In this document: positions 14,974-23,899 of the stretch, piece after piece
How positions within the stretch are numbered: position 1 is the first letter of the stretch
Layout of the letters: each line of letters begins with the position of its first letter
The notes under the pieces: generated by a model
What the model was told of the DNA's origin: nothing
The model's database searches: none
Seen by the model: the letters and a program-made list of their open reading frames with translations, nothing else
Assembly (NCBI RefSeq): GCF_000758625.1
Contig: NZ_CP009283.1
Span: forward strand, 3,545,501-3,609,500
DNA: 64,000 nucleotides
Source: Paenibacillus sp. FSL R7-0273
GTDB taxonomy: Bacteria > Bacillota > Bacilli > Paenibacillales > Paenibacillaceae
Direction: 5' to 3'
Program-made: the position numbers and the translations under genes

Positions 14974-16419
14974 ATGAGTAAAGCTTCGGGTAATAGTGAT
15001 GCACAGGAAAAGAAGCTGAAATGGTGGCAGCTAAGCTTATTGGGCGTTGCCGGCACAATCGGCACAGGTTATTTTCTCGGCTCAGGACTGGCTATTTCCA
15101 TTGGAGGTCCATCTGTACTGCTTGTGTACTTGCTGGCGGCTGCCGGTACTTATGTAGTTTTTGATGCGCTGGCCCAGATGACTGCACAGCATCCAGAACA
15201 GGGCTCCTTCCGGTCCTATGCCAAAAAAGCTTTCGGGAACTGGGCCGGCTTCGGCAGCGGATGGGTATACTGGTTTTCCGAGCTGTTAATCATGGGCAGC
15301 CAGCTTACAGCGCTGTCGATTTTCTCACGGTTCTGGTTTCCGGCAGTTCCGATGTGGACCTTTGCAGCGGGCTATGCCGTGCTCAGTTTGATCATCGTCT
15401 TTTTTGGAAACAAGGGGTTTGACCGGGTGGAAAATGTGCTGGCTGTAATCAAGGTGTCAGCGATCCTGATGTTTCTCGTGCTGGCAGCAGCATTTCTGGC
15501 CGGCTGGATCGGCGGCGCCAAGTATACGCCCGATATGCCTAACGGCTTTAAGGGCTGGCTTCCTGCGGGAGGCATCGGCCTGTGGTCGGCCTTTATTTTT
15601 GCCTTCTATGCTTATGGGGGGATAGAAGTGCTGGGCATTATGGCGAACAGGCTGGAGAACCCCGAAGAAGCACCTAAAGCCGGTAAGGTAATGCTGATCT
15701 CGCTTGCGACGGTATATGTACTGTCCATCGGCCTTGCCGTCATTATGGTTCCCTTAAGCGCTTTTAATCCGAAAGAAAGCCCGTTTATGCTGGCGCTGAG
15801 CAGCGACCGGCTGGCTTTTGTGCCGCACCTGTTCAATGGCGTGCTGATCATTGCCGGCTTCTCGACGATGACAGCATCGCTGTATGCGATTACTTCAATG
15901 ATGATTACACTGTCGCAGGAAGGGGATGCCCCCCGGATGTTCGCCAAGAAGTGGAAGGATAAATATCCGTTTCTCGCCCTTTGCCTGATTGCCGCCGGAT
16001 TAACCGGAGCGATTATAATGTCGCTGTGGCTTCCTGACAGGGTATATGAATACATCACAACGGCCGCCGGGCTCATGATCCTCTATAACTGGTCATGGAT
16101 TCTGCTGTCCTCGGGAAAACTGCTTAAAGCAGGCAAGCTAAGCGGACTGAAGCGCTGGAGCGGACTTGTTCTGATCGCTGCTGCGGTTGCGGGTACCCTT
16201 TTTCATAAAGTCAGCCGTCCGGGTTTTTACATCAGCCTGCTGATTGTAGCGTTAATTGCACTTAGTGACTTCATTGTCCAGCGGGTGAAGCGCAAGCATG
16301 AGGCCTCCTCTGAGAAGGAGGAGACAGAACACCAGGATGTTGAAATTGCCGGCCATAACAGCCTCCCGGGCTCTGAATTCCGGATTAAAGGAATCCGGCT
16401 GCGTAAAAGCAAGGTCTAG
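14974..16419 (+). CDS. Amino acid permease (APC superfamily)
   Basis: The preferred start is ATG 14974 (MSKASGNSD) behind GAGGA at 14961-14965; an upstream ATG at 14932 lacks a site. The protein (481 aa) has about 12 hydrophobic segments. Its first helix contains the GTIGTGYFLGSG substrate-binding motif of the amino acid transporter family, followed by GTYVVFDALAQM and the EQGSFRSYAKKAFG segment. It resembles GABA/proline/aromatic permeases of Bacillus; substrate unassigned. The C-terminal ~45 residues are a charged cytoplasmic tail. Its stop shares four bases with the stop of the convergent LysE gene. Confidence 0.85.
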   Translation: MSKASGNSDAQEKKLKWWQLSLLGVAGTIGTGYFLGSGLAISIGGPSVLLVYLLAAAGTYVVFDALAQMTAQHPEQGSFRSYAKKAFGNWAGFGSGWVYWFSELLIMGSQLTALSIFSRFWFPAVPMWTFAAGYAVLSLIIVFFGNKGFDRVENVLAVIKVSAILMFLVLAAAFLAGWIGGAKYTPDMPNGFKGWLPAGGIGLWSAFIFAFYAYGGIEVLGIMANRLENPEEAPKAGKVMLISLATVYVLSIGLAVIMVPLSAFNPKESPFMLALSSDRLAFVPHLFNGVLIIAGFSTMTASLYAITSMMITLSQEGDAPRMFAKKWKDKYPFLALCLIAAGLTGAIIMSLWLPDRVYEYITTAAGLMILYNWSWILLSSGKLLKAGKLSGLKRWSGLVLIAAAVAGTLFHKVSRPGFYISLLIVALIALSDFIVQRVKRKHEASSEKEETEHQDVEIAGHNSLPGSEFRIKGIRLRKSKV

Positions 16420-17051
16420 TGGAAGAACAGCAGCCGGGCAGCCTGTACTCCGAAATACAAGCCGAAACCGATTAGCGACAGGCCGGATAATACAGAAATG
16501 GCCCGCAGTACACGGGTGGTTAGCAGTCTGCGGAACATGCTGGATGCGGCGGCCATCGAAAAATCCCACAGCAGGATGCCCAGTACGATACCACCGCTGT
16601 ATATAAGCAACTGCTGCATAGGGAATTCGCTGGCTGCTTTGGCCAGCACAGAACCGTAAATGCCGAGCCAGAACAGAATGGAGAGCGGATTAAACAGGGA
16701 CATCAGGAAGCCGGACAGGAAGGATCTGAACAGCGAAGTATCGCTGCTGCCCCTTAAACCGGCGGTTGCCGCATCGCCTGAGTTCCTGATGCCGTCAATC
16801 CCCGTGTAGACAAGGACAAAAAAGCCGAACAGCCACAAAAATGCTTTGACAAACGGCGCATCCAGCAGATGAATCATGCCGAAATAGACGAGCAGCATAT
16901 AAATGATGTCTGCACTGACAGCGCCGAGCCCGAGTGTCCAGGCGTGCAGAAATCCCCCGCGCAGACCTTTATCCAGCTGGGCTGCATTTATCGGTCCGAT
17001 GGGTGCGGAAAGGGATAAGCCAAGCAGCATATACGAGACAAATGAATGAAT
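16416..17051 (-). CDS. LysE/ArgO-family exporter, probable ATT start
   Basis: The protein contains LLGLSLSAPIGPINAAQLDKGLRGG at the N-terminus, the signature of LysE-family amino acid or metabolite exporters, and about six membrane segments. The AAGGAGGAGG site on the minus strand (about 17058-17067) is followed eight bases later by an in-frame ATT at 17051, giving 211 aa, the usual family length. The next in-frame ATG (17030) is 26 bases past the site and would trim the first helix. An upstream ATG in the frame lies before the ribosome site. The substrate is unknown. A convergent permease ends on the same CTAG. Confidence 0.75.
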   Translation of the reverse strand: MHSFVSYMLLGLSLSAPIGPINAAQLDKGLRGGFLHAWTLGLGAVSADIIYMLLVYFGMIHLLDAPFVKAFLWLFGFFVLVYTGIDGIRNSGDAATAGLRGSSDTSLFRSFLSGFLMSLFNPLSILFWLGIYGSVLAKAASEFPMQQLLIYSGGIVLGILLWDFSMAAASSMFRRLLTTRVLRAISVLSGLSLIGFGLYFGVQAARLLFFH

Positions 17052-17119
17052 GTTGTCCTCCTCCTTTACTAGTACTAGCCTATTCGGATAGTGGAGGAGG
17101 TAGGACAATCAATTTTAAA

Positions 17120-17145
17120 GGCCCGCGCAGGTATTTACGCGGGCC
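17120..17145 (-). terminator. Terminator hairpin between rnj and the LysE gene
   Basis: GGCCCGCG and CGCGGGCC pair around a short loop. On the minus strand it is followed by TTTAAAATT, so it ends the RNase J transcript before the LysE gene. Confidence 0.75.
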
Positions 17146-17155
17146 TTATCTTTTA

Positions 17156-18817
17156 CTACACTTCAATAATAATCGGCAGAATCATCGGGCGGCGTTTGGT
17201 TTTCTCATACAGGAATTTGCCCAGCGCCTCTTTTAGGGTTTGTTTGATGATGCTCCACTGGCCAAGGTCGGCCAGGTTCAATTTATCAAGAGTTGCTGTG
17301 ACAAGCTGATTGATCTCCTCCATAAGCTTTTCTGAATTGCGGACATAAATGAACCCGCGGGAAATCGTATCCGGCTCATTCAGCAGCCGACCCTCTGATT
17401 GGCTAATCGTAATGACTGTAATCAGTATCCCATCCGCGGACAGCTGACGGCGGTCCCGCAGCACCACATTACCGATATCGCCGATACCGAGCCCGTCCAC
17501 ATAAATCTGTCCGGCAGGAACCCTTCCGGCTTGTCTGACGGTGCCGTTTTTGGATTCGACCAGCTCCCCGTTTTTCAACAGGAAGATTTTGTCCCCGTCT
17601 ACGCCTACAGCCTCAGCCAGCAGCCGGTGATGGTGCAGCATCCGGTATTCCCCGTGAATCGGGATGAAGTACTCGGGCTTCATCAGGGTCAGCATGAGCT
17701 TCAGCTCCTCCTGGCTGCCGTGCCCGGATACATGAAGCTCACTGCGTGATCCGTAGATGACTTTGGCACCCAGAATGTACAGGTTATCAATGATTCTGGA
17801 TACATTACGTTCATTGCCGGGGATAGGATTGGCAGCGAGCAGGACGGTGTCTCCGGCGCTGATCTCCATCTGCCGGTTACTGGAATTGGCCAGCCGGGAT
17901 AATGCCGCCATCGGCTCGCCCTGGCTGCCTGTGCACAGAACAGCAACCTCGTGTGGCGGCAGCTTGGCTGCTTCGGCTGTTTCAACCAGCATTCCCTCCG
18001 GAATATTCAAATAGCCCAGCTCCTGTGACACAGCTACTACGTTAACCATACTGCGGCCCAGCAGCGCAAGCTTGCGCCCGGTCAGATCAGCGGCATCCAC
18101 GATCTGCTGCAGGCGGTGGACATTAGAGGCAAAGGTTGAGATGAAGATTCTTCGGTCCGCTTTTTGAAAGGCCTCTTCAAGGTGCTTCCCGACCAGCCTC
18201 TCAGACGGAGTGAACCCGGGCCGTTCAGCATTGGTGCTCTCGGACAGCAGAAACCGGACACCTTTTTTGCCGATATCAGCCATTCTATGTATGTCCGGAT
18301 ATTGGCGGTTAACCGGGGTCATATCAAATTTGAAGTCACCGGTATGCACGACCGTACCCTCAGGGGTATCAAATACGACACCGAGGCAGTCAGGAATGCT
18401 GTGATTGGTCTTGAAAAAGCTGGTTACGATAGAACCGAAGGTGATGACGGATTCCGAGTCAATCCGGTGTAAGTCCGCCTGGCGAAGCAAGCCGTGCTCC
18501 TTAAGCTTACTTTCAATCAGCCCCAGCGTGAGGCTGGTGGCATAGAGCGGTAGATTCAGCTGCTTTAGCAGGTAAGGAATGCCGCCGATATGATCCTCGT
18601 GACCGTGGGTAACGACCAGTGCTTTTACCTTGTCAGCATTGGCCAGCAGGTAAGAGATGTCCGGAATGATCAGGTCTATGCCAAGCAGGCTCTCGTCCGG
18701 AAATTTGGAGCCACAGTCAATTACAACGATATCCTCACCGTATTGCAGAAAATACATATTCTTGCCGATCTCCGTTACACCGCCCAATGCGCCTATCCAT
18801 AGCCGGTTTTCTGGCAT
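17156..18817 (-). CDS. rnj: Ribonuclease J (RnjA/RnjB type)
   Basis: At 553 aa this is full-length for RNase J. The metallo-beta-lactamase motif THGHEDHIGG (about residues 71-80) binds two zinc ions, HTGDFKFD and ESTNAERPG follow, and the beta-CASP domain carries STFASNVHRLQQ, CTGSQGEPMAAL and SELHVSGHGSQEELK. The C-terminal dimerisation part is present. The enzyme is a 5' exonuclease and endonuclease in mRNA decay and rRNA maturation in Firmicutes. Whether it is the J1 or J2 paralogue cannot be told. The start at 18817 has a GGAGGTC site. Confidence 0.9.
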   Translation of the reverse strand: MPENRLWIGALGGVTEIGKNMYFLQYGEDIVVIDCGSKFPDESLLGIDLIIPDISYLLANADKVKALVVTHGHEDHIGGIPYLLKQLNLPLYATSLTLGLIESKLKEHGLLRQADLHRIDSESVITFGSIVTSFFKTNHSIPDCLGVVFDTPEGTVVHTGDFKFDMTPVNRQYPDIHRMADIGKKGVRFLLSESTNAERPGFTPSERLVGKHLEEAFQKADRRIFISTFASNVHRLQQIVDAADLTGRKLALLGRSMVNVVAVSQELGYLNIPEGMLVETAEAAKLPPHEVAVLCTGSQGEPMAALSRLANSSNRQMEISAGDTVLLAANPIPGNERNVSRIIDNLYILGAKVIYGSRSELHVSGHGSQEELKLMLTLMKPEYFIPIHGEYRMLHHHRLLAEAVGVDGDKIFLLKNGELVESKNGTVRQAGRVPAGQIYVDGLGIGDIGNVVLRDRRQLSADGILITVITISQSEGRLLNEPDTISRGFIYVRNSEKLMEEINQLVTATLDKLNLADLGQWSIIKQTLKEALGKFLYEKTKRRPMILPIIIEV

Positions 18818-18953
18818 TAACTTAGACCTCCCTGATGATTGTTTATTAGTATTATGTTTAAGAGAATGAATAACTATCCGTAAAGATTGCTGTTCAGAAC
18901 ATTAGTTCTTATAATGAATAGTATTACAATGCAGCTGCAGAAGAGGTGTTTAG

Positions 18954-19313
18954 ATGAAAAAGAGCATTATGGCTTATTGCCAGGGCAAGCACGGGGCGGT
19001 CAAGGAGTATCCCTTCGGTCCGGAACCGGAGGTTTATAAGGTGGGCGGTAAAATGTTTGCGTTTATTTATGAGGGGGCTGAGGATGCGTGCCGGATCAAT
19101 CTGAAGTGCGACCCGGTCATTGCCGGGAATCTGCGGGAGCAGCTTGAATCTGTCAAGCCGGGCTATCATATGAACAAAAAGCACTGGAATACCGTCATTG
19201 TGGACGGCTCCCTGTCACTGGCTGAGATTTATGATATGATCGACCATTCGTATAGTCTTGTGGTCAGCAAGCTTCCAAGAAGCCAGCGGGATCTGCTGCA
19301 GGAACAGCAATAA
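18954..19313 (+). CDS. MmcQ/YjbR-family protein
   Basis: The 119-aa cytosolic protein has the family pattern: GAVKEYPFGPEPEVYKVGGKMFAFI near the N-terminus, then INLKCDP and PGYHMNKKHWNTV. It adopts the CyaY-like fold also linked to a double-wing DNA-binding role; function unproven. AGAGGTG precedes the ATG. It is divergent from rnj, with the divergent promoters in the 136-base gap. Confidence 0.8.
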   Translation: MKKSIMAYCQGKHGAVKEYPFGPEPEVYKVGGKMFAFIYEGAEDACRINLKCDPVIAGNLREQLESVKPGYHMNKKHWNTVIVDGSLSLAEIYDMIDHSYSLVVSKLPRSQRDLLQEQQ

Positions 19314-19359
19314 TGGCTGGGGCCTCTGCCCGGGTGCTGAGTGAGGCTATCCGTATTCG

Positions 19360-19377
19360 TGTATATGTACATATACA
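19360..19377. promoter_or_regulatory. Perfect 18-bp palindrome upstream of the sugar dehydrogenase lipoprotein
   Basis: TGTATATGTACATATACA is identical to its reverse complement. It lies about 50 bases before the lipoprotein start at 19428, in the gap after the YjbR gene, and resembles the AT-rich TGTATA...TATACA operators used by GntR- and TetR-type repressors. No adjacent regulator gene is seen. Confidence 0.4.
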
Positions 19378-19427
19378 GAAGGCGGATGACAGGAGGTCCA
19401 ACAACAAGAGAGCCGAGGTGCATTCTA

Positions 19428-20570
19428 ATGAAAAAAAGCTATGCTTTATCTTTGCTGGCAGTCCTGATGACAGCCGGATGTTCGTCTGCAGCAGACGAGC
19501 CGCTGCTATCATCACAGACCCAGCCGGCGGGTCACGGTCAGCAGCCCTCTGCGCAGCCTGTGGAGACAGCTGTACCTGAAACGGCGGAAGCTTCTGACGC
19601 AGCAGTTGCCGAACCGGAGGTAGTAGCCGCAAATCTTCAAGTGCCGTGGTCTATTGCCAAAGCGGGTGATATCCTGTATTTGACTGAACGGCCGGGAACT
19701 ATTGTGAAAATAGAAGACGGGACCGTTGACCGGCAGGAGGTGCAGCTGGCTAAGGAGCTCGCGACCGCCTCTGAGGCGGGGCTGCTTGGACTGGTGCTTG
19801 ATCCGGATTTTGCCGGCTCGGGACTGGCGTATGCCTATTACACCTATACCGACAGCTCGGGACAGTTCAACCGGATTGTGACGCTTAGACATGATAATGG
19901 AATCTGGAACGAGGAGGAGCTACTGCTCGATAAGCTTCCAAGCGGCTCAGTCCATCACGGGGGGAGACTTGCCCTTGGACCGGACGGCAAGCTGTATGCC
20001 ACAGCAGGCGATGCCGGCGACAGGGATATTGCTCAGGACACCGGTTCATTAGGCGGCAAAATCCTGCGGCTGAATACCGACGGTTCGGTGCCGGAGGATA
20101 ATCCATTTACGGATTCGTATGTCTACAGCTATGGGCACAGAAATGCCCAGGGACTTGTCTGGACCGGAGACGGCGTGCTGTATGCAAGTGAGCATGGCCA
20201 AAGCAGCCATGACGAGGTGAATGAGATAGAGGCCGGGCTGAATTATGGCTGGCCTGTGATAGAGGGCGATGAAGCGCGCGAAGGCATGGTCACTCCGCTA
20301 TTTACCTCAGGCAGTGACCATACATGGGCGCCATCCGGGATGGCTTACTCAGAGGGTGTATTGTACACAGCGGCGTTGAGAGGAACCGCCATTCTGGCGT
20401 TCGACCTCGAAACGGGTGAGGAGCGTGAGGCCATAACCGGATACGGCCGGATCCGCGACGTGATGATTGACGGTGATATGCTCTATTTTGTCAGCAACAA
20501 TACCGACGGGCGGGGCAATCCGCAGGACGGGGATGATAAGCTGTACCGCGTGCCGCTGCCGGCATTGTGA
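19428..20570 (+). CDS. PQQ-type sugar dehydrogenase-like lipoprotein (glucose/sorbosone dehydrogenase family)
   Basis: GAGGTG at 19415-19420 supports ATG 19428 (380 aa) rather than the longer open frame. MKKSYALSLLAVLMTAGCSS is a lipoprotein signal with cysteine 18. A Q/P/A-rich linker precedes a six-bladed beta-propeller. Motifs VPWSIAK, GLLGLVLDPDF, HHGGRLALGPDGKLY, YGHRNAQGLVW and EHGQSSHDEVNEI match soluble aldose dehydrogenases of the YliI type, in which these residues bind PQQ and calcium. It should face outward on the membrane and oxidise aldoses. No pqq synthesis genes are present, so cofactor use is uncertain. Terminator at 20645. Confidence 0.8.
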   Translation: MKKSYALSLLAVLMTAGCSSAADEPLLSSQTQPAGHGQQPSAQPVETAVPETAEASDAAVAEPEVVAANLQVPWSIAKAGDILYLTERPGTIVKIEDGTVDRQEVQLAKELATASEAGLLGLVLDPDFAGSGLAYAYYTYTDSSGQFNRIVTLRHDNGIWNEEELLLDKLPSGSVHHGGRLALGPDGKLYATAGDAGDRDIAQDTGSLGGKILRLNTDGSVPEDNPFTDSYVYSYGHRNAQGLVWTGDGVLYASEHGQSSHDEVNEIEAGLNYGWPVIEGDEAREGMVTPLFTSGSDHTWAPSGMAYSEGVLYTAALRGTAILAFDLETGEEREAITGYGRIRDVMIDGDMLYFVSNNTDGRGNPQDGDDKLYRVPLPAL

Positions 20571-20644
20571 GTGGCTGGCTGAGCTGCTCGGGGTATGTGC
20601 GCTGTACTTAAATAACAGCCGCCCGGCTGTTCAGATAGCCCGAA

Positions 20645-20679
20645 AAACCAAGGTCATTTCATGGCCTTGGTTTCTTTTT
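20645..20679 (+). terminator. Intrinsic terminator after the sugar dehydrogenase gene
   Basis: AAACCAAGG starts a 13-bp stem (one wobble, 3-base loop TTC) ending CCTTGGTTT at 20673, followed by TTTCTTTTT. It can also serve the convergent RpiR gene. Confidence 0.85.
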
Positions 20680-20719
20680 GAATATAACATAAGCTGCACT
20701 CCTTTAACGAACATCGAGC

Positions 20720-21586
20720 CTATTCCTCCATCATCCCGCTTATATAGCTGTCTTTGAGTGACCTGTCAGCAGACGCCTTGTGCTGATCATAGGAGAGCTT
20801 ATAGATGCAGGAGTAGATCACATTTAGTACATATTCAAAGGCCATCTGCGAGGAAAAGGTGCCGATCTTCGCATGCTTTACCTCATCTCCGGGCACATAT
20901 ATACAGGCTGTGCTGAGCTTCGCCAGCTCACTTTGATCAGAGGCGGTAATGGTGATAATGGGAATATTCTGCCCGGCGAGATGCCTGGCTGCTTTTAAAT
21001 AAATCGGTGAATTCCCGTGATAGGTTAAAAAAACCGCACAATCCTCCTCCGTCAGGTTAACCGTGTGATAGGCCCATTCGTACAGCTCGGTGGCAATCAC
21101 AACGTATTTATTGATTTTGATCAGCTTATTCTGCAGGCTTCTGGCCCGGATCTGTGAATCCCCCAGCGCATATATAAAAATCCGCTTCGCCTGATCCAGC
21201 ATTTCTGCTGTCTGCGCCAGCACGGCATCCTCCATATACGCAAAGGTTTTGCTGATGGTCTCCTTCATTAAATCGGCGATTTCCCCGGCTACCTGGAGCG
21301 GCGGTTCCTCATGGCCAAAGGGATAATTGGGATCGACCGTGGACGGAAGCTGATTCTCCTGCTGAAATTCACGGGCAAGCTTCAGGCTGAACGCCTTGAA
21401 TCCGGATAAGCCGAGCTTGTGTGTCAGGCGGGTGATCGCCGAGTGGGAGGTATAGGTGGCTTTTGCAAGCTCCTGAATGGTTAGCTGCAGCATATTTTCC
21501 TTGTGCAACAGGATATAGGCAGCGATGCTCTGTTCATTGGGTGTAAAATCCGGCATGTCCGATAATTGCTTCAGCAGCTTCAACAA
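20720..21586 (-). CDS. RpiR/MurR-family transcriptional regulator
   Basis: The 288-aa protein has an N-terminal RpiR-type helix-turn-helix (about residues 1-77, with TIQELAKATYTSHSAITRLTHKLG) and a C-terminal SIS phosphosugar-binding domain (IFIYALGDSQIRARSLQNKLIKI and VFLTYHGNSPIYLKAA). Such proteins sense sugar phosphates or amino-sugar phosphates and control the adjacent catabolic genes. It is divergent from two Gfo/Idh/MocA oxidoreductases and a GH2 gene, the likely targets. The start is a TTG at 21586 (or 21583) close behind GAGGTGA. Confidence 0.85.
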   Translation of the reverse strand: MLKLLKQLSDMPDFTPNEQSIAAYILLHKENMLQLTIQELAKATYTSHSAITRLTHKLGLSGFKAFSLKLAREFQQENQLPSTVDPNYPFGHEEPPLQVAGEIADLMKETISKTFAYMEDAVLAQTAEMLDQAKRIFIYALGDSQIRARSLQNKLIKINKYVVIATELYEWAYHTVNLTEEDCAVFLTYHGNSPIYLKAARHLAGQNIPIITITASDQSELAKLSTACIYVPGDEVKHAKIGTFSSQMAFEYVLNVIYSCIYKLSYDQHKASADRSLKDSYISGMMEE

Positions 21587-21728
21587 AGATCACCTCATTA
21601 AACATTTTGTTCATTTCTGGACGGGCTGGATGCACCATTTTGGTCGTTTGTACCGCTTTGACCGCAGAAGCTCCACACCTGTACAAGTTCCTTTATAATA
21701 AACGAAAAAGAACCCAGGGGGAATCAAC

Positions 21729-22748
21729 ATGCTAACCATCGGCTACATTGGCAACGGAAAAAGCACCAACCGCTATCATCTGCCCTTTGCCCTGAACCGG
21801 GATCACCTGAAGGTAAAAACCATATATGCCCGCAATCCGCACAAAGCCGAGTGGGACAAGGTTCCCGGCGTGCTGTATACAGATGATCTGGCTGCAGTGA
21901 TGAACGATCCGGACATTCAATTAATCGTTGTATGTACACATCTGGATACGCACTACGAATATGCCAAAATGGCGCTGGACCACGGCAAGCATGTGCTGGT
22001 CGAGAAGCCGTTCATGATGAGTGCAGAGGATGCGAGGTCTATTTTTGAGTATGCCCGTGACAAGAAGCTGGTTATCCAGTGTTACCAGAACCGGCGGTAT
22101 GATTCCGATTTTCTTACTGCGAAGCAGGTTATGGAGTCCGGCAAGCTGGGTGAGCTCCTTGAAGTTGAGATGAATTACGACTACTATCGCCCGCAGACGC
22201 CGGAGTCGGTTACCAGTTTCTCCAAATACAGCAGCTTCTTATACGGGCATGGCGTTCACACGGTAGATCAGGTCGTTTCAGCCTTCGGAACACCGGACCG
22301 GGTGCAGTATGATGTACGGCAGCTGCTCGGCACAGGCAGAATGAATGATTATTTCGATCTGGATTTCTACTACTCCTCGCTTAAGGTTTCGGTCAAATCG
22401 AGCTTTTTCCGTCTCAAGCCGCGTCCGAGCTTTGTTGTGTACGGTAAGAAGGGAGTGTTCGTCAAGCAGACGATTGACCGCCAGGAGGAGCATCTGAAGC
22501 AGTTTTATCTGCCAAAAGGGCATGACGACTTCGGGTTAGATACGCCGGAGCATTATGGAACGCTGACCTATCTGGATGATGAGGGCCATTATCACGAGGA
22601 AAAAGTAGTGTCGGCAAAAGGCGATTACGCCCGGCTCTATGATGATATTTATGAGACGATTGTAGGCGGCGCTGAAAAGTCAATCTCTGATGATGAAACC
22701 ATTGCCGTCATGGAGCTGCTTGAGCAGGGGATTGAGGGGTGCAGCTGA
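21729..22748 (+). CDS. Gfo/Idh/MocA-family NAD(P) oxidoreductase
   Basis: In this 339-aa protein the N-terminal Rossmann segment reads TIGYIGNGKSTNRYHLPFAL, followed by VLVEKPFMMSAEDARSIFEYA, containing the EKP motif that positions catalytic lysine and nicotinamide. The C-terminal domain includes GHGVHTVDQVVSAFG with the catalytic-region histidines. Family members oxidise or reduce sugars, inositols and related polyols, often acting with glycosidases by transient oxidation. A GGGGGA site precedes the ATG. The next oxidoreductase starts one base after its stop. Confidence 0.85.
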   Translation: MLTIGYIGNGKSTNRYHLPFALNRDHLKVKTIYARNPHKAEWDKVPGVLYTDDLAAVMNDPDIQLIVVCTHLDTHYEYAKMALDHGKHVLVEKPFMMSAEDARSIFEYARDKKLVIQCYQNRRYDSDFLTAKQVMESGKLGELLEVEMNYDYYRPQTPESVTSFSKYSSFLYGHGVHTVDQVVSAFGTPDRVQYDVRQLLGTGRMNDYFDLDFYYSSLKVSVKSSFFRLKPRPSFVVYGKKGVFVKQTIDRQEEHLKQFYLPKGHDDFGLDTPEHYGTLTYLDDEGHYHEEKVVSAKGDYARLYDDIYETIVGGAEKSISDDETIAVMELLEQGIEGCS

Positions 22749-22749
22749 G

Positions 22750-23742
22750 ATGAAGCTTGGAATTGCAGGAGCGGGGAATATCGTTCTGGATCTGCTCAGT
22801 TTTGTGCAGGATATACCCGGGATCAGGCTGGAGGCCATTTGCTCGAAGCCGGAGCATGAGGACAAATTATTAGCGCTGCAAAAGAAACACGGTATCTCAC
22901 GGATCTATCACAGCTATAGCGGTATGCTGGCGGATGACGGGGTGGACACTGTCTATATTGGACTCCCGAACCATCTTCATTACACCTATGCTAAAGAAGC
23001 ACTGCTGAATGGCAAGCATGTGATCTGTGAAAAGCCGTTTACCTCCAATCTGGAAGAATTTCTGGAGCTTGAGCAGCTTGCCCTGCGCAGCGGGCTGATT
23101 CTGCTTGAAGCGATCTCCAACCAATACCTGGGCAGCTACCTGTTAATGAAGGAATATCTGCCCAAGCTGGGTACGGTCAAAATAGTAGAATGCAATTACT
23201 CCCAATATTCCTCAAGATACGATGCCTTCCGGGCTGGAGAGGTGCTGCCGGCGTTTAACCCGGGCATGTCCGGCGGAGCGCTGATGGATATTAATATTTA
23301 CAATATACACTTCGTGGTCGGCTGCTTCGGCAGCCCGAAAAAGGTTCAATACTCCGCCAATATGGACCGCGGGATTGATACCTCAGGAGTCCTGCTGCTA
23401 GATTACGGCGAATTCAAATGTGTCTGTATAGGAGCTAAGGACAGCACCGCACGTAATGCAGTAAACATCCAGGGTACAGACGGGTATATCCACCTTTCGG
23501 GTTCGGCGAACAGTGTGGACGGCTTTGAATATGCTGCGAACAGGCAGCAGCCGGTCAAGGTAAGCCGGAAAAACCATGAGCACCGGATGTATGATGAATT
23601 TATGGCGTTTGAAGCGATGATCCAGGGTAATGACAGGGCTTCTGCTAACCGGATGCTGGAGCACAGCCGCAGGGTGATGCAGGTTGTGGAGCAGGCGAAG
23701 CTGTCGGCAGGCCTGGTGTTTGGATCAGATCAGCACAAATAG
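22750..23742 (+). CDS. Second Gfo/Idh/MocA-family oxidoreductase
   Basis: A GAGGGG site at 22732-22737 supports ATG 22750 (MKLGIAGAGNIV), giving 330 aa; an open frame begins 60 bases earlier inside the upstream gene. The Rossmann motif GIAGAGNIVLDLL, NHLHYTYAKEALLNGKHVICEKPF with the EKP lysine, and MDINIYNIHFVVGCFG are typical. It is distinct in sequence from its neighbour, so the pair probably carries out two steps or two substrates of one sugar pathway under the RpiR regulator. Terminator directly downstream. Confidence 0.85.
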   Translation: MKLGIAGAGNIVLDLLSFVQDIPGIRLEAICSKPEHEDKLLALQKKHGISRIYHSYSGMLADDGVDTVYIGLPNHLHYTYAKEALLNGKHVICEKPFTSNLEEFLELEQLALRSGLILLEAISNQYLGSYLLMKEYLPKLGTVKIVECNYSQYSSRYDAFRAGEVLPAFNPGMSGGALMDINIYNIHFVVGCFGSPKKVQYSANMDRGIDTSGVLLLDYGEFKCVCIGAKDSTARNAVNIQGTDGYIHLSGSANSVDGFEYAANRQQPVKVSRKNHEHRMYDEFMAFEAMIQGNDRASANRMLEHSRRVMQVVEQAKLSAGLVFGSDQHK

Positions 23743-23751
23743 AGAAGTAAG

Positions 23752-23778
23752 CCGTGCGGGCATCCGTACGGTTTTTTT
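23752..23778 (+). terminator. Intrinsic terminator after the two oxidoreductases
   Basis: CCGTGCGG-GCAT-CCGTACGG (one wobble pair) followed by TTTTTTT. Confidence 0.85.
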
Positions 23779-23834
23779 GCTGCATATTCCGGCTGGGAAT
23801 ATTGTTAGATTTGTTATTGTTATTATTATATAAA

Positions 23835-23863
23835 TTGATAACATGTATATGAGGGTCTATAAT
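23835..23863 (+). promoter_or_regulatory. Sigma-A promoter of the GH2 gene
   Basis: TTGATA (23835-23840), a 17-base spacer and TATAAT (23858-23863). It gives the GH2 gene its own transcript, separate from the oxidoreductases. Confidence 0.7.
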
Positions 23864-23899
23864 GATACGCAGGACTATTTATGATTAGGAGTGGGATTC

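Noticed and set aside
20614..20631. Hairpin AACAGCC-GCCC-GGCTGTT after the sugar dehydrogenase gene
   Set aside because: No T-run follows; the stronger terminator at 20645-20679 explains transcription stop.
23891..23893. GTG at 23891 as the GH2 start
   Set aside because: It overlaps the AGGAG ribosome site; the TTG at 23900 is better spaced, with ATG 23909 as the alternative.
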